Below are positions 58,201-64,000 of a stretch of 64,000 nt of DNA, piece after piece (position 1 is the stretch's first letter; each line of letters opens with the position of its first letter). The stretch is from positions 38,501 to 102,500 of the forward strand of contig JALIZF010001487.1 in assembly GCA_029948255.1 (NCBI GenBank), read 5' to 3'. The notes under the pieces are model-generated. The model was given only the letters and a program-made list of their open reading frames with translations. It was not told where the DNA came from and did no database searches. Origin of the DNA: Telmatactis stephensoni (Eukaryota > Cnidaria > Anthozoa > Actiniaria > Isophelliidae). The position numbers and the translations under genes were made by a program.

Positions 58201-60752
58201 TTCATATCCGCAAGTGGCTCTCGCAGGAAACTGAGGTAATCGCTGACGTGCCAGAGGAGGATCGAGCTAAGGAGATGAGGATTGGAGAATCTCAATCGAC
58301 TAAAACTCTTGGAGTGTTGTGGACTGTTCAGGAAGACAAGATGTTATTTAACTTCACACCACCTTCAACTGAGTTTGTCTTCACAAAGCGCAATGTGTTA
58401 AGGAAGATTGCGACAATATTTGATCCATTTGGATTTTTAGCACCGTATGTTGTACGTGCTAAATTACTCATGCAAGAAGCTTGGATGGAGGCTCTGGGTT
58501 GGGATGAGGAACTCCCAGATCATCTTACAAGAAAGTGGAGATCATGGTTTAACGAACTAGAGATGCTGGACAAGATCGAAATACAACGATGCTTGAGAGA
58601 CGACCGAGCAGTGAAAGACATAACTGTACATACATTCAGCGATGCATCTGACAAAGCTTATGCTGCAACAACCTACACAAGACATGAATACGAAGACGGA
58701 TCAATCAGCACACAGTTAGTTGCAGCAAAGAGTAGACTTGCTCCTTTGAAGGCTGTGAGTATTCCACGCTTAGAGCTCATGGGGGCGCTGATGGGTCTAC
58801 GTTTAACTAAGAAGGTATGCTCAGCACTGGAACTTGCTTTGAACAAGGTTACCTACTGGGTCGATAGCGACAATGTTGGATTCTGGATACAGGGACAGAG
58901 TCGCAATTATAAGCCATTTGTATCACATCGAGTTGGCGAGATTCACGAAGAGTCTAATCCAGACCAGTGGAAGTATGTCCCGACGAAATTGAACCCAGCT
59001 GACAAAGGGACAAGAGGATTACTAGCAGATGAACTAGCTACTGACAACTGCTGGTGGCATGGCCCTGCTTTTCTACAGAAAGATGAAGATGAATGGCCAA
59101 ACCGGAAGTTTGGAAGTGCTCCTGACGCACAGAAAGAAGTGAAATCAGAAAAGAAAGAGCACCTTGTACACAAGCATGATAACACAAAAGAAGAAACAAG
59201 ATTCACCTATCTTGCAGCTACTCAAGAAAAGAGACCGGATGCAACAAAGTACTCCAAGTGGTACAGGACACATCCAAAGAGAAAACTAGAGATTGGAATT
59301 TCACTTGTTCGAGTTGTGGGTTGGATAAATCGTTTTGTTAACAATGCGCGTAAACTTCAAGAAGAAAGAAACAGCTGTCACGAGTTGACACCAGATGAAC
59401 TTCGCATGGCAGAGAAGCAACTCATTAAGTCTGCACAAAAGGAATGCTTCCCGGAGGAGATTGAAGCACTATCACTTAACAGACCACTACCAAAGAACAG
59501 TAGTATCTTGGCCATCACACCAATATTAGTTGATGGAATTCTTCGTGCCAACACTAGACTGCGTTACGCAGAGGATTTACCTGAAGATGTAAAGTACCCC
59601 ATTATACTCCCAAAAAGACACGCAATTACAAAGATGATTGTGAGGTATCATCATGAACTAGAAGGACATGAGATGGGAGTAAACTACACGTTGAATCATT
59701 TAAGAGAGAAATACTTTGTAATTCATGGACGGCAAGAGGTCAAGAGATGTATTAAAGACTGCGCAGAATGTTCAAGACGGTACAGAGGAAGTGCAGCTCA
59801 ACAACAGATGGCACCATTACCACGTATACGCTTAGAAATAACAGAGAGACCATTTACCAATTGTGCTACAGACTTTGCTGGACCATTCTACACCATTCAG
59901 GGATGTGGGCGACCGCGTCTAAAACGTTATCTGTGCTTGTTTGTATGCTTACAGACACGCTGTTGTCACTTAGAGATGGCGACATCTCTAGAGACAGACG
60001 GATTTCTGAATGCCTTCACAAGAATGGTGGCTCGACGAGGATGGCCCAAACTGATGCTTAGTGACAATGGAACCAACTACGTTGGTGCAGCTCGAGAAAT
60101 CAAGGAACTAGTGGATGAGATCAACCAAGAACAGGTCCAACGAATGACCAGTAACCAGGGGGTTAGATGGTTATTCAACCCCCCTGCTGCACCTCACTTC
60201 GGAGGCGTGTTCGAGAGCATGATTAAAGCAGCCAAGCGAGCTATTTATGCTGAACTATCTGGAGCAGACGTGAACGATGAAGAGCTTCAGACAGTGATGA
60301 TAGGAGCTGAAAGCCTGTTGAACTCAAGACCACTGACCACAGTCAGTGGAGATCACAACGATGAGGCGGTGTTAACTCCCAATCATTTCCTCATAGGGCA
60401 AATGGGAGGAGAGTTGGCTCCAGAAACCGTTGACTCTACACCTGGAAAGCTACGTAAGCGATGGAGACGAGTTCAGGAACTCATTCGAAAGGTATGGCAG
60501 CGATGGATGAAGGAATACCTGCCAGCAATTGGATCTAGGCACAAGTGGTTTCTACCTACAGAGAATCTGAAAGTGGGAGATGTTGTGCTAGAGATCGAAC
60601 CCAAGACCCCTCGACGAAGCTGGAGAATCGGACGCATTGAAGAAGTTTATCCAGGACAAGATGGACTTGTTAGAGTGGTGGATGTACGCATTGGAGGACG
60701 GATGATGCGGCGCCCAATACATAAACTATCACCATTAGAAGCCAATGTGTAG
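55224..60752 (+). CDS. BEL/Pao gag-pol polyprotein
   Basis: 1,842 residues in one frame. Order: charged coiled coil (1-120); DUF1759-type gag (about 150-330, LERIKIPNFSGNKSEFPHW); two zinc knuckles (about 360-415, CCGGPHGLWNC and CYRCLSDGHLGSDC); aspartic protease (about 540, CFLDEGSDTTYVN, and IDILLGTDN); reverse transcriptase (DINQMYLQ near 890, YMDDV near 963); RNase H (HTFSDASDKAYA near 1137, YWVDSDN); integrase with HHCC finger (HHELEGHEMG...CIKDCAEC) and core (TDFAGP near 1549, SDNGTNY near 1612, FGGVFE near 1660, giving D-D-E); and a C-terminal DUF5641 barrel (GDVVLEIEPKTPRRSW). No env. All catalytic motifs are present. Start chosen at the first ATG after a ~590-bp leader. Confidence 0.96.
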   Translation: MSDSEEATEENWKTKVEELKREKRKKKSAITKLLNNLAEKVSDRQDGDTEEIKGILERLEELKDTTVDLIDELASVYKENKKSDMEIKAGEEADELMERIEKEACIARLALTSTATKTTPGNNGSAKNTSSNEKKGASGISNLERIKIPNFSGNKSEFPHWHATFISCVDQTSMTAQFKMLRLESCLTGEALETIKGLGYSEAAYDVAKARLVRKYGGNRREVQSHLDELLKMKPIKEENPKALEQFADMLERAVVKLQENNRKSDLEMGTLYTIILEKMPEKLITQYYRWLKEQGKAESLITLKDWTAEEAEYQMQAAELKHGLKSPSTPSRPPRQSSRVYGTIHSDKRQQGGDKRKGCKCCGGPHGLWNCETFKDKSIKERWTTAKKLGMCYRCLSDGHLGSDCPRSRVCNLNGCTDSHHRLLHADKPSENTTQTEQPGSSLPLHSSTYQSSGQQWNGAYAQGGSYTPNISSPVLTPFGPALYGIGQAPSQSNFGGSRTTEGDANTHAASRKLETPDDIALRTIPVILKNGSKKLLVNCFLDEGSDTTYVNEDIIHEFGIQGEKEWIKVNVANNQQVRFLSMTFSIGLESVDGRVSTVIKAKTSGNICGGMKPVDWLKMRKKWDHLKDVPFPQLANRGTIDILLGTDNYNLMYPMQEIIGGLHEPYARLCPLGWTAVGRLADNHNRFNYHTRRCNMYSIHGLTETSADLNTTLKQFWDLDTMGITPSGPAMSPDESAAMQKVSGSLTYNNGHYAVAVPWKDERPELPNNRQLAEQRLKSTERKLVANPEVACAYQEVIDEYLEKTYIRKVLPEEPKPDTEWLLPHFPVIRQDKSTTKTRIVFDASAESNGKSLNKAALPGPKLQTDILDVLIRFRKELIALVGDINQMYLQVLLLPEDRPLHRFLWRDLKLNNEPQVYEFSRLIFGGCYGPFCAQYVWQKHAETHQKQYPLASEVVKKSCYMDDVMCSVESIEEAKEVRRQLTELGDRAGFHIRKWLSQETEVIADVPEEDRAKEMRIGESQSTKTLGVLWTVQEDKMLFNFTPPSTEFVFTKRNVLRKIATIFDPFGFLAPYVVRAKLLMQEAWMEALGWDEELPDHLTRKWRSWFNELEMLDKIEIQRCLRDDRAVKDITVHTFSDASDKAYAATTYTRHEYEDGSISTQLVAAKSRLAPLKAVSIPRLELMGALMGLRLTKKVCSALELALNKVTYWVDSDNVGFWIQGQSRNYKPFVSHRVGEIHEESNPDQWKYVPTKLNPADKGTRGLLADELATDNCWWHGPAFLQKDEDEWPNRKFGSAPDAQKEVKSEKKEHLVHKHDNTKEETRFTYLAATQEKRPDATKYSKWYRTHPKRKLEIGISLVRVVGWINRFVNNARKLQEERNSCHELTPDELRMAEKQLIKSAQKECFPEEIEALSLNRPLPKNSSILAITPILVDGILRANTRLRYAEDLPEDVKYPIILPKRHAITKMIVRYHHELEGHEMGVNYTLNHLREKYFVIHGRQEVKRCIKDCAECSRRYRGSAAQQQMAPLPRIRLEITERPFTNCATDFAGPFYTIQGCGRPRLKRYLCLFVCLQTRCCHLEMATSLETDGFLNAFTRMVARRGWPKLMLSDNGTNYVGAAREIKELVDEINQEQVQRMTSNQGVRWLFNPPAAPHFGGVFESMIKAAKRAIYAELSGADVNDEELQTVMIGAESLLNSRPLTTVSGDHNDEAVLTPNHFLIGQMGGELAPETVDSTPGKLRKRWRRVQELIRKVWQRWMKEYLPAIGSRHKWFLPTENLKVGDVVLEIEPKTPRRSWRIGRIEEVYPGQDGLVRVVDVRIGGRMMRRPIHKLSPLEANV

Positions 60753-60856
60753 TCATGTAGAACAAGCTTAGAACATTAGGAACACTGATAGGACATCTTA
60801 CTGTAATCTCGTTGTTTTATATTTCCTATGTAAGGAATTGTAAGAATTACAATCCC

Positions 60857-60867
60857 GGAGGGGGAAA
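60857..60867 (+). promoter_or_regulatory. polypurine tract
   Basis: GGAGGGGGAAA directly before the 3' LTR; the plus-strand priming site. Confidence 0.85.
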
Positions 60868-60998
60868 TGTTTGAACGTCTATTTGGGTTACCTGTGTAAC
60901 ATAGGTCACGTGAGACGAGCACATGGTCAAAAATAAATCGAGTTTGGAATCGACTGTTTATTCGAAGTTTTTACAGGGATATTTTCTACTAACGAACA
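60868..60998 (+). repeat. 3' LTR
   Basis: 131 bp, identical by eye to the 5' LTR, followed by the GGAGT duplication. Confidence 0.95.
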
Positions 60999-61170
60999 GG
61001 AGTTATTACATATACTGGCTATTTCAATGTAGTTTCTTAATGTGGCTCGATATAGTTGTTTATTGACAATGCTTCCATTTTTCACTTCGCGAATTGAGCA
61101 ACTTACTCTTGACCAACCAAAACGGTTTTTACACCAGTTATTGGACTTGAATCAGAGTTTTGATTTTTGT

Positions 61171-61560
61171 CTATTTAACTTCTATTGGTGTTGCCATGCA
61201 TTGATGCAAGTGCCTTGTAGTAAAGCCTACATAATCAGAATCACACTGACCACATTGAAAATGATACACAACGCATTGATTATTAACGAAATCAGGCTTT
61301 TTTTCCTTAGGTCGAAGAATCTGTTGAATAGGTTTACTGCGAAAAACAGGTTGAATGTCAATACCGATGTTAGAATTCAAGGATTTCAACTGCTCCTTCA
61401 CCAGATTCGCCGAACTCTGGTTCTTAAAGGGCAAAGAAAACCTAACAGTTTTAACATCGTTATCTTCCTTAGACTCCATATGAATATTGTCATCATTAGA
61501 TTCCTTATGAATATTATTCACGCTTTTACTCCTTCCTGGGAGGGAAACAGGGGCGGAGAA
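61171..61560 (-). pseudogene. Penelope-like element, GIY-YIG region fragment
   Basis: The minus-strand frame reads VRFSLPFKNQSSANLVKEQL, a PVFRSKPIQQIL segment and NQCVVYHFQCGQCDSDYVGF, then TTRHLHQ. This is the linker and start of a GIY-YIG endonuclease domain as found at the C-terminus of Penelope-like retroelements (some LINE relatives look similar). The catalytic Arg/Glu part is missing and no reverse transcriptase is present. The open frame continues upstream into the 61.6 kb minisatellite, which I do not count as coding. Confidence 0.65.
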
Positions 61561-61601
61561 CCGTTCATTTAGCAGATTTCCTTGCTTAGAAATTTTTTTT
61601 A

Positions 61602-61868
61602 GAAATTTGTGAAGTTTGCAATTTTCCCCGTGAGAACAAATTTGCGAAGTTTGCAATTTTCTCAGTAAGTTCAAATTTGGGAAGTTTGCAATTTTCCCCC
61701 TAAGTACAAATTTGCGAAGTTTGCAATTTTCCCCGTAAGTACAAATTTGCAAAGTTTGCAATTTTCTCCGTAGGTACAAATTTGCGAAGTTTGCAATTTT
61801 CTTCGTAGGTACAAATTTGCGAAGTTTGCAATTTTGTCCGTTGTTAGAAATTTGCGAAGTTTGCAATT
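61602..61868. repeat. 35-37 bp minisatellite, about eight units
   Basis: Units of AAATTTGCGAAGTTTGCAAT followed by TTTCCCCGTAAGTAC. The core AATTTGCGAAGTTTGCAA is the same as in the 37.4-38.6 kb array. It ends 21 bp before the BEN-like gene. Confidence 0.85.
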
Positions 61869-61889
61869 TTGTCCATCAACTCCTTTTTG

Positions 61890-62605
61890 ATGCAGACACC
61901 CCCCATCAGGGAAGTTCAAAAACAAATTATCGATCTCCAAAAGTCTGTAGAGGAGATGATTTCCAGCCAAAAGGAATGCATCAGAATTTTGAAAACGCTT
62001 GATGATAAAATAGAAAGACTTCAAGCAAGACAAAGGCCAAGATGTTGTTGAGCCAGGTTTTGACAGTTCAGCCACCGAGACACCACCTTGCAATTCCAGT
62101 CAGCGCGGGAAAAATACTGAAGACCAAGCAGCTTGCAACACTATGAGCGCTCCGTTAAATCCTTTGTTCCAATCTACAGATGTAGCTGGTGTTCTAGCAT
62201 TTCCATGTTTACATCCTGCTTCATTATTTCCCGCCTTCAGTAACCAACAAAACCAGCTTCAACAGATACCCACCACTCCAAAAATAGATTATTGGAGTAT
62301 ACCACAACCGCCTCCGTTCTCAATTCCATCTGACGAATTCGTGAAAAGTCTGCAGTCAAACTACCACGACAACAAATATAATTTCTGTGTTCAGCTATTG
62401 AAATCCCTATATCCTGGTAAAGAAGACCTGCACTCTTGTTCTATAAATGGTGGCAAGGGAAAGCGCCACATTAATGTCAAGACCACTAGGTATATTGAGG
62501 AGAGTAAGGCTGTAATCGATTAACTCCTCTGACAAAAAAAAAGAATGGCAAAAGTGCATCAACACCATGAACAGCCATCTGAGAAAGTACGATTGTAATG
62601 ACTAA
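61890..62605 (+). pseudogene. BEN-domain-like gene copy with two frame breaks
   Basis: The first frame (MQTPPIREVQKQIIDLQKSV) is a coiled coil, ending CC-stop at 62051. The next frame, already open before 62050 (QDKGQDVVEPGFDSS), continues through a Pro/Phe-rich region to a BEN-like domain at about 62340-62520: KYNFCVQLLKSLYPGKEDLH and IEESKAVID. After a run of nine A (62534-62542) a third frame ends EWQKCINTMNSHLRKYD, which matches the last BEN helices. BEN domains bind DNA and act in chromatin regulation; multi-copy versions are common in cnidarians. The two shifts suggest a pseudogene, or in the second case a homopolymer sequencing error. Confidence 0.6.
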
Positions 62606-62724
62606 TTTTTTACTCTAGTACGTGCATAAGAGACCATAATACTAAGAGGGTGAAACTCAGTATTCACCTTCCCGGAGTTTCCCAGAATTCTTTATGATTT
62701 GCGCGTGCAAGCGAGTTCAGGGGA

Positions 62725-62835
62725 CAAAAACATTAAGAAACCGGTTTCCGGTTTCTGATTTCCGACTTCCGATTTCTGATTTCCTTTCTGACTTCTGATT
62801 TCCGATTTCTGACTTCTGATTTCCGATTTCAATTG
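62725..62835. repeat. TTCCGATTTCTGA minisatellite
   Basis: Short imperfect repeats of CTGATTTCCGACTTC and variants. Non-coding. Nothing else between 62610 and 62930. Confidence 0.7.
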
Positions 62836-62933
62836 AAGTCATGTTACGTTGTATCCGTCTACTACCATCTTGGATGTCTATTAGATCTAGTTAGAGGTTG
62901 GTCGTGGCTAGATGGGAAAGTCCTAAATTTTTT

Positions 62934-63832
62934 ATGGACGACGAGGTAAATGTTTCAAAGCCAAAATGTATTTTAGCTCATAATCTAATTTTATGGTAAG
63001 AGTTTACAAGCGTCAGTGTGCAGAAATCAGAAAGTGTGGTTTTTGGCACTAAAACCGGATCAGTCTACACTTGACAGATGTTAACATAATTAACTTTCAC
63101 TGACTGCAGTCTCCTACTGGCTACCGATAATATGTCAGGCGAAATTACTTGTAGGACTCTGCTGGCAGGAAAGTATAAACTTAGAAGGCTTTAAATCAGT
63201 TACTGATCTTGACTGATATTGAGTATTAAGAACTTATCTTAACACTTTTTCAGCTACTTCAATTCCTGAAAAAGAATTCATTGGAAAACATAAGAGAAAA
63301 GCATAAGGTAAGCATGACGTTGATGCTCTAGACCTTTGTTTGTTTCAAGTGTACATAGCCGATCGATCAATTAATCAAATTAAGTACGCAGTTTTTATGG
63401 TGGGCCAGCAAGGTGAAATCTGGCAACCATGGCCGGAATTTGAGCAAACAGGCAATATATCGTGAAATTGAGAGACGGTATATTTAAAAGTATATCTGCT
63501 ATACAGTATATCTAGCCTGTGGACAGGCTCAGGGGAGGGGAGGAAGAAGGGTGAGGGACTTGAGAGGGAAAAAGGTTCTCCCTCCCCTTTTCCCCTCCCC
63601 AAGCCCTTCCTAGCTCTTCCTCCTCCCCTCCCCTGAGCCTGTTCATAGGCTACAGTATATCTATTTCCTAATTATTATTATTGGAATATTCACATTGCGC
63701 AGGTTTACAATTGTCAAGCATTACACAAGATAACTGATGATCAATATGTAGCAATGGGATTAGCAATTGGTCAAATTGCACTCTTGAAGTGTGCAATTGA
63801 AGAAGAATCTAAAGAAAATCATGAGTCTAGAG
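62934..63832 (+). CDS. start of an unrecognised multi-exon gene
   Basis: Exon 1 codes MDDE (62934-62945, donor GAG|GTAAAT). Exon 2 is 63254-63307 (acceptor TTTTTCAG; LLQFLKKNSLENIREKHK). Exon 3 is 63703-63832 (acceptor ATTGCGCAG, reading VYNCQALHKITDDQYVAMGL then AIGQIALLKCAIEEE, donor CTAGAG|GTATGT). Phases agree (0, 0, then 1). The pattern of short helices with a central KITDDQYVAMGL resembles SAM-like N-terminal domains in cnidarian proteins, a weak recollection. The gene continues beyond the window. A MITE lies in intron 2. Confidence 0.6.
63514..63651. mobile_element. 138-bp MITE with 11-bp target duplication
   Basis: The ends AGCCTGTGGACAGGCTCAGG and CCTGAGCCTGTTCATAGGCT are imperfect inverts. 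ACAGTATATCT flanks both sides (63503-63513 and 63652-63662). The interior is purine-rich then pyrimidine-rich. The long duplication suggests a Mutator-like relative. Confidence 0.75.
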
Positions 63833-64000
63833 GTATGTGCAGCTGAAACCTATAGAATATATACCTCATTATAAAAGGTATAATGATAATTAAATGGTGA
63901 TGCCCATGGCAAAGTCAAGTGGAAAGTAAATGGACTGTTACAAATATTAAATTGTCTTTCCTTTTTTTAAAATGACAAACTAGCATAAAATACTTCTTTA

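Larger units (their letters stand above)
54503..60998 (+). mobile_element. BEL/Pao LTR retrotransposon, apparently complete
   Basis: 6,496 bp, flanked by GGAGT on both sides (54498-54502 and 60999-61003), a 5-bp target duplication. It has two 131-bp LTRs that I read as identical (TG...CA), a primer-binding site, one 1,842-codon ORF and a polypurine tract. Identical LTRs and an unbroken ORF point to very recent insertion and possible activity. Confidence 0.95.

Overview
This window looks like animal nuclear DNA dominated by mobile elements. The evidence is AT-rich sequence, GT-AG introns, very small phase-0 exons, a BEL/Pao retrotransposon primed by an animal-type tRNA-Tyr, and THAP, SAP/YqaJ, HARBI1, BEN and PHD coding units. 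The mix of DUF7869-like, ISL2EU, Harbinger, Penelope-like and BEL/Pao elements is what I would expect of a cnidarian (coral or sea anemone). The species is inference. I see no rRNA, tRNA gene or CRISPR array.

Layout. 1-1.5 kb: start of an unrecognised three-exon gene on the minus strand, leaving the window. 2.95-10.03 kb: an element with ~1.8 kb terminal inverted repeats (TIRs), carrying the 3' exons of a DUF7869-like gene and, divergently, a coiled-coil/Tudor-like gene built from 63-nt exons. 10-16 kb: direct repeats, a gag-like fragment, an array of TATAAATA boxes upstream of an orphan ORF, and MITEs. 16.2-24.05 kb: a 7.9 kb element with an 8-bp target duplication whose arms are opposed arrays of a 10-bp repeat; it interrupts a BEN-like pseudogene. 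25.63-35.04 kb: a 9.4 kb element with CAC-type ends, a TTA target duplication and two convergent genes, each opening at a YY1-like AAGATGGCGG motif. 37.4-38.6 kb: a palindromic minisatellite. 38.99-43.05 kb: an ISL2EU transposon (THAP-DDE transposase plus damaged SAP/SWIM/YqaJ nuclease). 43.30-44.14 kb: an 844 bp element carrying one PHD-finger gene. 46.2-49.46 kb: a 3.3 kb element with ~745 bp TIRs. 49.5-52.5 kb: a HARBI1-type transposase and a divergent basic protein. 53.95-54.4 kb: a kinase fragment. 54.50-61.0 kb: an apparently intact BEL/Pao element with identical LTRs. 61.2-62.6 kb: a Penelope-like remnant, a minisatellite and a second BEN-like gene. 62.9-63.8 kb: first exons of a gene continuing beyond the window.

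The recurring theme is two-gene DNA transposons (2.9, 25.6, 39 and probably 49.5 kb) and elements whose ends have grown into long inverted, tandemly repeated arms (2.9, 16.2, 46.2 kb). The least familiar units are the 25.6-35.0 kb two-gene element, the 16.2-24.05 kb minisatellite-armed element, the 63-nt-exon element and the PHD-finger mini-element. Exon structures were worked out by eye from splice sites and reading phase, not from transcripts.
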